Shown: piece after piece, positions 22,258-35,201 of the stretch
Numbering within the stretch: the stretch's first letter is position 1
Layout: each line of letters starts with the position of its first letter
Source: Mactra quadrangularis
Lineage: Eukaryota; Mollusca; Bivalvia; Venerida; Mactridae
DNA length: 64,000 bases
Direction of reading: 5' to 3'
Assembly (NCBI GenBank): GCA_025267735.1
Contig: CM046299.1
Span: 36,470,887 to 36,534,886, forward strand
The notes under the pieces: model-generated
Seen by the model: the letters and a program-made list of their open reading frames with translations, nothing else
What the model was told of the DNA's origin: nothing
Databases searched by the model: none
Program-made: the position numbers and the translations under genes

Positions 22258-22570
22258 ACGAAGTACATCATAACATCACACAGATGATGTTGTCACATAG
22301 ATAATGTCATAAATTGTGACATCATACATAATGACATTACATGGTGACATCATACACAATGACATCACACAATGGCATCATACATAATGACATCAAATAG
22401 TGACATCATACATAATGACATCATTCATTATTACATCATACATAATTACATCACACAGTGAAGTAATACATCATGACATCACACAGATGACATCATACAA
22501 AATGACATTACATCAATGACAACTTACTATGTCAAATCACATAAATGACATCATAAAGATAGCACATCAT
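22258..22570. repeat. Degenerate TGACATCA satellite
   Basis: More than a dozen copies of (A)TGACATCA, mostly as TGACATCATACATAA, spaced about 15-25 bp, with variant and inverted units. No ORF. Confidence 0.8.
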
Positions 22571-23063
22571 GATTGTTTAATGTCTACTGGACAAGAGTCA
22601 AGAATGAGTAGGTAATTCTTAGACTTATAAACAGAAAAGGGTATGAGACAAATCTTGTCAGAGTTTGCAGATGTAGTAAAAAACAATGTATATAATGTTA
22701 ATGATATAATAAGAACTATTTACAATGTTGATGTAGTAAATATTCATTAAAATCAGATTGGCGAAGTACATAAGCCTAAAAGTTTGTAGTGCATTAATCA
22801 ACTTGAGGTCAATATGACCAATCTGATCCTCTTTGATCAAAGTACATTGGCAACCTCCAGGAGATGTCTTCAATATACATATATAACAGCCAGGAATGAA
22901 ATATGAGATAGCTAAATAATATGTCCATGATTATACCAGCTTTTTATAACAATCCATCAATGTAAAAGTGAATAAATAACAACTTGAATAAATGCTGTCA
23001 TATGATAAAATATATCATCAGTTGGAAGTCATTATGTCTAAATGAGGTTTAATGAGAGAAATA

Positions 23064-23267
23064 CAGTAAAAGTTCTAAGGCTTGAACTCGGACAGCTCAA
23101 AATACCCGTTGGGTTCAAACATTTTACCTGGCGTCAACATATTTCCCTTATCTATCAAAGTAAACTAGTAAAAATAAAGACCAAAAATAATGAATTCAGA
23201 CGAGTTAACATCTGGTTCAAACTTTTTTGTCACTAACCTTTGAGTTCAAGCTTTCAAACTTTTACTG
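23064..23267. mobile_element. CAGT-ended MITE, 204 bp
   Basis: Left CAGTAAAAGTTCTAAGGCTT and right, in reverse complement, CAGTAAAAGTTTGAAAGCTT, each continuing GAACTC. Flanked by TA. The CAGT termini with a TA duplication are as in Tc1/mariner-type (pogo-like) elements. Confidence 0.78.
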
Positions 23268-23397
23268 TACTCTGATTATGACATACAACATACAATTTTC
23301 TGAGAGCATGAAGGTAATCAACAGTACTACCACGATATGACATGAACCAATGAAATGTATGTTGTTAAAATGGAAGGATAGTATCATGAATGAACTA

Positions 23398-23623
23398 CAC
23401 TCATCAAATTTCTGATTGGTCACATCATTAATTCCTTATTTTCATATAACTTAAATAAACTAAGGACTACTATAGCATATTGAGAATATGATAATATAAT
23501 TTTGTCTGGAATATACCTGATATAATTTGATTTAATAAATATTGCCATAATAATCCTTAGTTTATATAAGTTATTTGAAAATAAGGAATTGATGGGGTGA
23601 CCAATTAGAAATTTTGGTGAGTG
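23398..23623. mobile_element. Foldback MITE with CACTCA ends, 226 bp
   Basis: Arms of about 70 bp: TTCTGATTGGTCACATCATT onward pairs with the right arm carrying GGTGACCAATTAGAAATTTT. Flanked by TA. Confidence 0.75.
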
Positions 23624-24239
23624 TATACCATTATCTAAAGGCCTTAAACCATATATAAATAAATACAACACAAAGCAAGACAAATGATATAATATTATAC
23701 AAGCCAACAAAGACAAAATAAGGAACACTTTAAATATAGAAGCAGTTCATTATTGAACTTGATTCTTTTATTTAAACAAGACATAATATTGCACCCTTTA
23801 GTGTAAAATCATGACATAAATTATATATATAACAAATGTAATACACAAGCAATGTCAAACAACTAATCTCCACAATATGAATTGATACAATGAAAACTAC
23901 ATATAATTTGTTCAGCAAAGCAATATACTATCACAGAATATTTAGTACAAGTTGGACACATTAGCTCTGAAAGTTGGATACATTTGTCATGTAAGTTATA
24001 ACTAATTTCTTTTTTTTATGTAAGTTATAACTAATTTCTAGAATCATAATGTTGTGATTATCATAGCTTATCTGTAGACCTAATTCGGAACTCAAATGTG
24101 TGGGTTTTTCCATCCGTGCACAGGAGGTACAAACAAAGTATGTCATATTATTGCTGAAAAGCAAGAATGCTATTGTTCTCTGTACACATATTGTCATTGT
24201 GACGGTATAAGTTTGTATGGATAGTCTGGATAGTTTTTT

Positions 24240-25840
24240 AACTGTCTAAGTTTAAATAATTTCGTAGTGACTGAATACACAGTATCGCAATATCACGATT
24301 GGTAGGCAATGAACATTTAACACATAAATCACTGTGGAATTATTCATGTTTTAACAGTTGAGAAAAAAAAAACTGTTCCACAGGGGAAAATCAAAATATT
24401 TGAATTCCAGATATAGTTTATTAAATGTATAATAACTGAAGTGTAAAAACATAATAATCATATGCCTATGTAATTTACTCCATTTAACAAAATATATTTC
24501 CAGATATTTACCTGGACTTTTCACTAAACATACTTGATAATATTGTTGAATTAATCTAACAAGATTATGACCTTTGTAAACTAGGAATCAGGACAAGATT
24601 GTTACTGACATATTCAAAAGTACCAACAAAGTTAACTGGACAACAGTTTTTTTGGTCAAATTTAGGATAAAACACGTGTGACCTGAAATTCTATTAAATC
24701 ACAACTGAATACAAATTTAAATTAACAAAGCAAAATTATCATGATACAATTATTGGAACTAGAATTATTGAATTAGATTCAATCCAAGATATTCAAAAAT
24801 ATGGTAAAATGAGTTAACCCCAATGGTGGGGGTCAAAATTGAGAGTAACATAAAGGTCTATGGGCATCTGCCTCACCACAAAAGCTCAAATTAAGCTCTG
24901 CTCAGGTAAGCTAATAATGCATGAAATAATTGCATAACAAAGTTACTTTAAAGCTAAATACACAAAAAATGATACAAACATTTCACTAACAGTGACATAA
25001 TACACAATTAATACAGTGTAACATAAGAAGTCTCATGGTATAAACAATAGATCTAATTCAAAACTCCATTTTACGGGTTATTCTATCAATCAACAGACAG
25101 TACAAACAAAACTTTTTACACATTATTGTTAAAAAAGGACAAAACTCAGATCACATCCTATTGTTCTTAGTACACATATGTTCATTGTAACAGAACCATA
25201 GTGAAAAACCCTTGGAATTATTTCAATTCCAGATATAGTCAATTACAGCAGACTTAATATGTTTCCAGGCGTCTTATTTTAAATTTGTATTCAGATAAAA
25301 ATAGGTCCCAGAAAAATGTTATGAATTACTAGTAACAAGATTCTAGACTCTGGGGTTTCACTTTTTTCCACTAAGATTTTACTTGTTACACTGTATCATA
25401 GAGTCTCTACATTTATACATGTAACACATGTCATCATCAACTTGCAGGTTTAGCGCGTAACTCACTCTTTTCTTATATTGAGTTTTGACCGTTTAACGCT
25501 AAACCCACTGTATGTTGACCATGTGACCATATACAAGGATGGAGTATTTCTGTAACTGATATGTTAAAATAACACACAAATATAAAATACTGTGGGGAAC
25601 ACAGGGACTTGTTATCATTTGATACAGTTACATACATTAGATATCTTAAGATATCTATATTTCTTGTTTAAACAAGATCAGTCCACAAACAGCTTGTTAC
25701 AACATTCAGGGGGTTTGTATAAACAAAAATTACAAAATCAATCATCCAAATGCAATTTCATTGAAACAGTTGAAATTTAAAGTGGTTATTTTAATTAGTT
25801 GATACATTTGTATTATAAAATATGCAAGCCAAACTTCTAA
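24240..25840. other. Intergenic region with no supported feature
   Basis: AT-rich. Only a short imperfect hairpin (GGTTTAGCG at 25448 with CGCTAAACC at 25497) stands out. No gene on either strand. Confidence 0.4.
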
Positions 25841-25843
25841 TTA

Positions 25844-26430
25844 AATACAAAAAGGCCATAATACAGTCAAAATTCACACTAGAGTAATGCAACTTGGTAT
25901 TTGCCTTCCAAAGGTAACCCTGTAAACATGTCTCAAGTTTCAGGTTAGTCCCTGCAGTAGTTTCAAAAATATAAAAATGTTGCACCAAGAATCTTAACCG
26001 AGAAGAGTTATTTCCATAACAGAGTAGGACAGCTCCACCTTCCTCCAAATAGTCAAGTCAAAATGAAAACCTCTAACAACAAGAGCTGTCAATAGAGACA
26101 GCATGCTCGACTAAGTAAGTATTGGTCACGAGATTGGTTGATGATAAAGGACATATATATTTTAAAATTTGAAAATGATACCTTAGAAAATAAAAAAGTT
26201 AAAGAAAAAATAATATGTTTTTTTTTAAAGAAAATTTTAAGTTCATGGAAGACAATTTTGACAAAAAATGTATTTGCAGTTATGAACCATGTCACATAAG
26301 ATGTGGTTGATAATATTAAAGGTATATTTTTACTGCACAAAAACTTTAATCAGAAATATGGACGTGGATGCCGACAACAATGCTAAGGTGAGTAGGAGAG
26401 CTCTACATTTCTTTGAAAAGTCGAGCTAAA
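25844..26430. mobile_element. AGAGCTGTC/AGTCGAGCT dispersed repeat (one fragment, one fuller copy)
   Basis: 25844-26055 is a fragment with CAACTTGGTATTTGCCTTCC and an AGTAGGACAGCTCC end. 26079-26430 runs from AAGAGCTGTCAATAGAGACA to GAAAAGTCGAGCTAAAAATG. Related sequence recurs at 29868-30010 and 37600-38034. Confidence 0.6.
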
Positions 26431-26754
26431 AATGAAATATGAAAATTGAATATACATGACTATAATTAAAACAATTGTACAATATAGCATGTAATATTTA
26501 AAGCTATTTCCATATTAATTATTAGTCTAGAGTTTTTTCATAAGATAAAAATATACACCATTATGTTTTTTACATACAAAGTCGCCATATGATAAAACAT
26601 AGTCAATGCTTATCATTGTCAATGTAATCTAAACTAATGTTTCTTTTTAAATTATATTTTAAAACAATAAATACTGAAATAATTGCCACTATTTTTTATA
26701 TCATGGAATGTTTAAGTAAAAATTTATTTAGCACAAGGTGTTTTTAGAAAATTT

Positions 26755-27160
26755 TGTATCGATATATCGAAAGGCAAGTATCAGTAATACATTGATATAT
26801 AAAGTCAGACAAGGAGTGTAATAACAGCCACTAGAACTCCAGTAAATATATATATACTATATAATGCCCTCAAGATGTTATGCATGATGTTAAAAGTTGT
26901 TACAGACATAAAACAAACTAAAACAAACTGTATTTTCTTGTTTTCAATACTTATCAGAAAACATGAAAAGTCTTTGACTAGAACCTTGTAACTAGAAAAC
27001 TGATTAAAAATAATAGCACAATAAAAATAAAACTGATTTTCATTTAGTTTATAGCTTTATAAAATGCTATATTGTATCGATATTCCAAATTGCAAATCAA
27101 TATCAGGTCCTCAGGCAAGAATCGGTGATACATCGATATCGCGATTTTCAATGACGGCCC
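26755..27160. mobile_element. Possible hAT-type fragment with TATCGATAT clusters
   Basis: Left ATCGATATATCGAAAGGC, right ATCGATATCGCGATTTTCAA running to a GGCCCTAG end. Boundaries and duplication not resolved. Confidence 0.35.
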
Positions 27161-27377
27161 TAGTTTTTAGTACTTTGATTGTATTGAGAATTTGGTTTCA
27201 CAAAAATAAAATATACACTTTTATATCAATAATGAATAATTTAAATTTTCAATCAACTTCCATAATGAGTATACCAGAACTGTTTTTATTTGAAAATATG
27301 ACATTTTTATCTATATAGACAATATTTACCAGGCAAGAAGCAATCTTCATTTATTATTACAATGTATTTTATATTTA

Positions 27378-27500
27378 GAACAAGTAGTTACCTCCCTTTT
27401 TAAAAAAGTAATAATTTCTACAAGCAGTTACCTCCCTTTTTAATGAAAAAGTAATAACTTTTACGAGCAATTACCAACCTTTTAAATTAAAAAAGTTATT
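27378..27500. repeat. Three tandem units of about 42 bp
   Basis: Units begin ACAAGTAGTTACCTCCCTTT, ACAAGCAGTTACCTCCCTTT and ACGAGCAATTACCAACCTTT, each ending near a GTAATAA or GTTATTT run. Confidence 0.65.
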
Positions 27501-27839
27501 TATTTATTAATGTAGTCTATAGTCATGAGATTCAAAAATATTCTTTTCAAAATTAAGAATGAACAAACAAATATGCAGTATTTTCAGAATATTCTTTTAT
27601 CATATGTGATTGTTTTGATCATGAATTGTTAAAGCTAATTTGAGTTTGATTTTCACAAAAAATCTGAACAATAATAATGACATAAATGATAAAGACTAAT
27701 ATTTTATTATGCTTATAAACATTGTTGCACAAGCTATGAAATTTAAATATTTTATAACTTGGACTAACAAAATTAGACCTTTTAATGCATGTGATGAATA
27801 CCCCCAACGGGTCTTTGTCAAAAATCAAATCCGTACATT

Positions 27840-28100
27840 AGGTGCTGAGAAAATGACAGACTAGGTTTTCATTGAAGGGCCATAACTCTGTAAAAAATCA
27901 ATGGGCCATAACCAAAATGGCATATGCTCATGCCCACTTGATTCCCAGTCTATGTGTGTAGTTTGAATCAAATCCATACAATAGGTACTGAGAAACTGAG
28001 CAGACAAGTAAAAGCTACAGACCGACCAACCAACTGATCGACCTACCGATAAGCTGACTCCTACATACCTCCAAACATAGTTTTTGGGGGCATAATAACT
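27840..28100. repeat. Dispersed repeat containing GGGCCATAAC
   Basis: GGGCCATAACTCTG at 27877 and GGGCCATAACCAAA at 27902. The same kind of sequence appears inside the dispersed repeat at 37828. No boundaries found. Confidence 0.4.
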
Positions 28101-28956
28101 TGACTAAACACCAACCATTAACATATATTCAACCTTTATCATAGTGATATAAACAATAATGGTATATTAATTTAAACATACAACTAACTAATATTAAAAT
28201 ATTAAAACTATGATAGGCAGTTAAAAGAGAGGTTTATAGATGTGCATAATCTCTGAGATGATAATATTTCTAAAATTAATGATACTGCAAAGAAAAACAT
28301 TTAACAACCGTGTCAAAAACATATCTACATTACATAACATAAAAAAACGAACATAAAAATTAGGCATAGGGACATATTGATGTGTGATCATGTATGAACT
28401 AATGAATGGATTAGAGTAAAAGTTCCAATATAAAATGTTTTGTATTTATTTGACACATCACGAGATCTACTGAACACTAAATATTTAAACATACAGTGCC
28501 ATCCAAAATTACATGAATACTTGTAAAAAAGCAGGATTTTCATTTATACAATTAAAATTTTTTATATCAGATATATTGGTGCATTATGATGATTATTATA
28601 GATTGTGACATTTGAAAAAATAATGATAGTTTATACAATTGTAATTGTCATACATGAACATATATTAAAAGATATGTTTTTTATTTCTCAAGTACTAGAA
28701 AAAGGTCCAAACAAAAAAAATCATTCAAAGAATTGTAAAGGTAATTATGGATGGCACTGTACATGTGATAAGTTAATCATTGTTTACATCTTCCATACAG
28801 TTAGCCAGTCATATTACTTTATGTTCCAACATCAGGTATTCAGCATTCATGTAGAATACCCCAACAACAGAAGGTTTCTCAGAAGTCAGGAATGGTACAC
28901 TATATTTATAACATTTTCACCATTTTAGGTTTTCAAATTATAATAACTATAATTTT

Positions 28957-29140
28957 ATTTATACTGGGTTTTACGCCATGTCAACACAATTTTTTTAGGT
29001 CATTTTACGGCGTCCAGCGCACCAGACCTAGCTTTCCTGGACCATTGTCTGTAACCAGACTCACCTACTCTTCCCATATACCTTATTACACTAGATTTCA
29101 AATCCAAGCACGCTACCGACTGCGCTACCAATCATTTTGA
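28957..29140 (-). mobile_element. tRNA-SINE, family 2 (minus)
   Basis: The minus strand has a tRNA-like head near 29140 (GGTAGCGCAGTCGGTAGCGT) and the body GCTGGACGCCGTAAAATGAC, ending AAAACCCAGTATAAATAAA. Body and tail match the SINEs at 42520 and 58985. Confidence 0.65.
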
Positions 29141-29543
29141 ATTAACAAGTTAAAAATTACACAATAGGAATTTGTTTTATAAATCTATTCCATGCAAAAT
29201 GATTAACATGTTGTATGTTGAATGAAAAATATTTTGTTTTAAATGTACAAACGATTGTAAATTAAAATTGTGGTAATTATATCTTGATTTTATCCATACA
29301 TTTTAGAATTATCATACAGAAAAATTAAAAGGCTATAAAAATTCTGTCAACCAAAAAGTACATGAGAAATCACATGATACAAAGATGATGATAGTTTATA
29401 ACCCTGTGAAGTAAAGAGATGATACAAACATAATAGGGATTTCAAGGTATAAAGAGAAGATATGTGATAGTAATACTGTTCTACAATATTAACCTGAGCT
29501 TAATCTAAGAGTGGCATTTGACTTCTAATGGTAACCCAGCAAA

Positions 29544-29854
29544 GCCGCCCGGCTAGCTCAGTTGGTAGCACACAAGTCTCATGATCGAGGGGTCATAGGT
29601 TCGATTCCCGGGTGGCGCATACTTTCATGGAGCTTGGTCAGGAAATTATTTCTATGGCCATTCTCCCTCCTACCAATAATTTTTAATTATGTAGGGCAGT
29701 TGTCAGTCACTGACGAAAGTATGTGCTTAGTAGTTGGTTAACAATTCAATCCAGAGTTTTAGCCTTTCCAGGAGGAGTGAGTAGGTTGACTGACCGCAGT
29801 TATATGACCTATTCAACGTGTTGCTACGGCGTTAAACCAAACAAAAACAAAAAC
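29544..29854 (+). mobile_element. tRNA-SINE, family 1, with perfect 13-bp target duplication
   Basis: Head CCCGGCTAGCTCAGTTGGTA (A box) and GGTTCGATTCC (B box). Body includes GTCAGTCACTGACG. Tail GCGTTAAACCAAAC and AAAAC units. Flanked by GTAACCCAGCAAA at 29531-29543 and 29855-29867. The tRNA part is followed directly by SINE body, so it is not a tRNA gene. Confidence 0.88.
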
Positions 29855-30911
29855 GTAACCCAGCAAATATTTTTTAAGTTTCAAGTGAATCTCTCCAGTG
29901 GCTTTTTAAGACATAAATTTTATATTGTTGCACTTGAAGCATACACATTATTACACCAATGCACAACTGAGTAGGATAGCTCAAGTATTCTCCAAAAAGT
30001 TGAGCTAAAAATGATGATTGGCATTGTCACAAATATTCTATCTTATAGTAAATTTACGATTAAATGTTAGTGAAGCCTGTAATTTTTTTATTTAAGGTAA
30101 AAATGCAGTTCAAGCTTAGATTAATATTGTTGGACTATACATACATGTAAAATGATTATTCAAGATCTCAGAACTGAGGTAATGATCAAAGGAAGAAGAC
30201 ATCAAAGTTACATATATAACAACTTATTCATTTCAGCTAAACGAACCTCAAGTCCAGGGCAGCATATCATCAAAAATCTTACAATAATTTATCTATACAT
30301 TGTAGAGGGATTTACAACTAAAATAGATCGTAAGACGCTTGATAATATGACCCCCCTGGTGTCTACAGGCCAATATCCCAAGAAATTTGCTAATTGGCAC
30401 TTTGACCAATGGTACCCTGTAACATTAAAATTCCTAAGTATGTGATATTAAATCAAGGGTACCTGTGGGCCAAGTGCTGGCTAGCAACATGTTTAGGAAA
30501 TTGCCCAATGGTATTTATGCTGAGGTGGAGGTATAATAAAAATCAAAACATGCAGTGAATTAAACAGCATTAGCTATTAGACTGCATCCTTCTATCATTA
30601 TAAAGAGCTTTGTCATCAAGTATTTATCAGCAAATTGCAATTATGGTACACAGTTACATCATTAAAAAAATAAATTCTAACCCATAATACATGATGTAAA
30701 ATATTGATAAATAGCAAACAGAAGAAATAATCTAAGGATCCTCACATATAAATCAAAGTTTTCTGAGATTTTTATAAAAAATAGAGAATAGTTCCAGCAT
30801 TGTGTTAGAGATGGAATCTAATATATGTGAACATCTCCAGTAGAACATCACACAGAATATGGCCAACATAGATTTTAATATTGTTAGATCTACTACTGTT
30901 ATATTATAAAT

Positions 30912-31037
30912 TCATTCATCAGGTATAGGTTGTGATTTATCACAAGTTTCAATATTTTTATCACAATAAAGCTCTGTAGGTATTCTAGTATTTCTGTCGT
31001 CTATATGTTCCTTTAAATGTACTAATGTTTGTCTCAT
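30912..31037 (-). CDS. GRAMD1: GRAMD1 terminal exon M
   Basis: Acceptor TAATTTCAG before 31037. Encodes [20 protein letters not shown] and ends [10 protein letters not shown] with TGA at 30914-30912. The [11 protein letters not shown] junction with exon L reads smoothly in frame. Confidence 0.88.
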   Translation of the reverse strand: MRQTLVHLKEHIDDRNTRIPTELYCDKNIETCDKSQPIPDE

Positions 31038-34000
31038 CTGAAATTATACAGTAAATAAAGTAATAAAATTATTGCATTTTATAGTGGGTCATGCTAGTGC
31101 ACACTCACCGACATAATCATACTACCCTCATTGGTACATGTACCCATTTTTCACCTGGGGTGAAATAAAGCAACCGCAAATAAATGTCTTGCACAAGTAA
31201 ATTAGCAGTGCCCCTGGTGAGATTCAAACCTGGGACCTCTCAATCCCTAAGTGTGCTTCCTACCACTGGACCATAGCTCCTACAATTATTACACATAAAA
31301 CAATTACATTACTATAAGATGTATAATACAATCTGAAAACTAGTCATCAATATCTATCATCAGTGGGAGTTTCAGTAGTTAAGGAGGAGTTGTGTGCACA
31401 AGAAATCCCTTATAAGTATATACAAAAAGGGAAATAACCTAAAAGTAAATGATGCCATTTGAATTATGTCCCCTTTATGCACAACTAGACAACAATATCT
31501 ATCATCAGTGAAAGTTATAAGAAAAAAGGTCTAGAAGTAAGAGAGGAGTTGTGTGCACAACAAATTCCTTGTAAGTATATATAAAAGGGAAATAAATTGT
31601 AGTCCAAAAGTAAATGATGAATTATGTCCCCTTCATGCACAGATTAACATCAATATCTATCATCAGCGGGAGTTTCAGGAAAATAGATCCAGTAGTAAAG
31701 GAGCAGTGGCATGCACGAGATAATACGGTACAGACAGACGAACAGATGGCAGTTAACCAGCGCCATAACATAATACGGTACAGACAGACGAACAGATGGC
31801 AGTTAACCAGCGCCATAACATAATACGACAGAATGTAATACATGCTTATAAAAAACAAAACATGTCATGTTTGTAAAGTATAAATTTCATATGAGGATGT
31901 ATATTTATTAATGAAATAAAATTATCTTTCATAATTTTCACAATTTTTTTACTTTCATTACATGCAATGCAACAAATGACATTTATGATATACATGTACA
32001 GTACAAACTCTCTTGAACAACACTCACTGGAAATGACTAAAGTGTGTTACTGTATGGAAGTTGTTGCTCTGTAGTGGCTGAATTCGATTTAAATTATGTC
32101 TGAGGGAAATGTCTTAAGATGTTGTTGTGCAGAGGATTTGTTCTGTAGAGGGCCTCACTGCAGACTTTATACTGTACAAGAAAAATTGTAACTCAAATTT
32201 CATTCAGTTTAGACAAGAGAGGACACAAATGAAAACAAAATATTCAAATAAATAAAGAGTATTATAAAAGCTAGAAAACATACATGATCTACTATTTCTA
32301 TTGATGTTCCTAATAAATCTTTCCATTTTTTAATTTCTGAACTATGTAACAATCTTTGTTGATGTAATAAATGCATCCATTCTTCATGTGTTTTAGGTGC
32401 ATGTCTACAAATATAAATAATAAGGTATGATGATAAATGTACTGTTTACAAGTCAATTAGTGGTACCTCAAGGACTCAACATAATGCATTAAGCTTCTAG
32501 CTACAGATATCAATGATTCAGATGAGGACCACAGATGAGATTCTAATCAATGATTACCGTACCACTAGCCCAACAAGTAAGATGCATTGACCAAAGCACA
32601 AGGTCAATATAAACCATCAAGGTCCACTGACCAGTCCATAAACTTGCCATTTGCCAGCAAGGAGGTCATATTTTAGTTGTTATATTACACCAAATATATG
32701 ATTCAATAGAGCAGAAGATAACACAGATCTAAATTAGGTGCTATTTAGAACATAATTATATGGCATAACATGTTATACTTCTTTATATCTTGAATCTGCA
32801 AAAATAATATCTTAAAATATAAATTTAGTCACATATTATTAATCAATATTGTATTGAAATACCCAAATAATCACTGTAAGTCTAGTCCAGTCATATGGTA
32901 TGATGTAGTAAACCATGACATGATGTCATCACGTCCATACATATTATACTTGCCTAAAGGAGCAACATCTGTTGACTACAAGTTTTATACTGATTTATAG
33001 ACTGGACAGTGTCACATTGAATACAGTGAATGTTATGCAAATGAGTCATTAATTAAAACATAAACTTGCAAATTGCCCTCAATGCCATGTTTTATTTGTT
33101 ATATTATGTATTACAAATCTAAATCCTTTTATCCCTTTTATTGCTGTTATATTCACTATAATTTGTATATTTATCATACCGAGAAAACAATGTATTTCCA
33201 CCAAAATTGACTTGGAAGAAAATTGTAACTTCTTCCATCTATAAATTCCACGCCCATCAATGGCGGATCCGAGTTACGGGAGATCCGGACTTTAACAGAT
33301 TCCGGAATGCACACCAATGTATACAGCCGTCCTCAGTGTGGTCTGCAGCTAATTCGTTTGACGAACTCAGGTGTGCGTACTCAATGATTCGATTTTTGAC
33401 AGACACTCGTCCTCCGCAAGCAGGACTATGTAAACATTGTGAAATCATGAGTCCAAATGTACGTGTTCATTATATTAGTGATTGTGGCTACTTTGACACT
33501 ATGAGACAGACACTAATGTCAGAATTTAAACCACAATCACAAGAACTAGAAACTAGTGACTTTTTATCTCGTCTCGTCTCAGAGATCGGAGAACAATATG
33601 ATAATCATACATTTATTAGAGCTACGTGCAAATTTGTGCATAAAACATTCTACCATAATTATTATAGTTAGCATCAATCAATGTTATTTCATTGACTGTA
33701 AGTCATCTTTTTATACATACATGTATATGTAAAATTATCAAAATGGATCATAAACAACACAGAGCAAAGAACTGCATGAAAAATAAGCTCTGGCGCTCTT
33801 AACATTTGACGTTATTACTTAGAATAACATTCCTATTTCATTTCATATCACTATATGCAAACTTTGTATATGTCTAACCTTATCATTACTAATATATTTT
33901 TGTCATATTCTTTGTGAATTGTACCTATGTATGTTTACATTTGTACCATATTATTAATTCATTCTTGTATGTACATGTATATGTATAAATCACCATAGGG

Positions 34001-35168
34001 TGGAAATAAAGAGTATATATATATATAACTTACTTGGTAAATGAATGAATATTATCATCTGAATCAGGTAGATATAAGACATTAGCCATTGTTTCTAATG
34101 ACCACAATTTATAAAATAATAAGGCATTAAACATCACTAATAATATAAGTCTGAAAATATACAAAAATTTACATATATAATATAACTAGAACATAGTTAC
34201 AATAACATTCACCATTCAATCACATATATATATAAATATTATAGAAAACAAATGGTACAGATAAGGGAGTCAACCATAATACTCAGAGTAAATAGTCATT
34301 AACTACTGTCCATGATACACACCTGATTATCATAACCAACTAATGATACCATTATTAATTTCTCTATACAGAAGAGATTTCATTGGACAAACAGGAATGG
34401 TAGAGAAAATTGCATTTGTTAAAAATATAGTTCAAAAGTTGGCTTAGACAGCTGTGCTTAAAAAAATGTCTTGCAGTCATACCCAATCATTTTCGCAAGA
34501 TTTCTAAGCCTAAATGACAGAGTTCTTAACTTCTTTAACATAAACATTACTTACATAAAACAAACAATTCTAATCAATGTGTCAGCATTCATACGTAGTA
34601 ATAATTTCTCTTCCTTCTGTGCAGCAACATCTATAAGTTAAAAGATAAAATTTATAAACAAAAACAATTGAAGTACATGTATAGTCTAACAATATTAACA
34701 TGAGCTAGACCTTTATGCAAGAATATATTGAACTTGTTTTTTACTGTATAATCCTATTCTTGCATACAGAAACTTGACCTTTATGCAAGAATATATTAAA
34801 TTTGTTTTTTACAATATAATTGTATACATGCATACAGAAACTAACAAATTAATGTAAGTGAAGTGAGTAATTATTATAATGAGGTAGTTCAAGCTCAGGT
34901 TAATATTTACCTATTACTGGTCAGGACAATGGTAAAAACTTGCAATTTTTCAGTTTGGAAAGTTTATTTAGATTTTGGCTTTCAGAACTGAAACTGGTAG
35001 TCACAGACAATCAGGCACTGCTTTATTTGGTACGCTGCTAGTACAACCTTTCATTTATCAATTACATGATTTTAAACTAACAAAATTATCATAATATGAT
35101 ACTATACTAATTGTGAGTATAAACAGCAAGAATAGATTATCATTATATTGATTCAAAAATAAATAATC

Positions 35169-35201
<33 letters not shown>

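Noticed and set aside
28605..28928. 107-residue ORF as a gene
   Set aside because: AT-rich, low-complexity composition, no recognisable motif, no splice context, and it lies in repeat-rich intergenic DNA.
29551..29625. tRNA genes at SINE heads (also 39901, 47330-47404, 48061)
   Set aside because: A and B boxes are present, but each is followed directly by the same SINE body and tail and flanked by target duplications. They are retroposon promoters and not tRNA genes.
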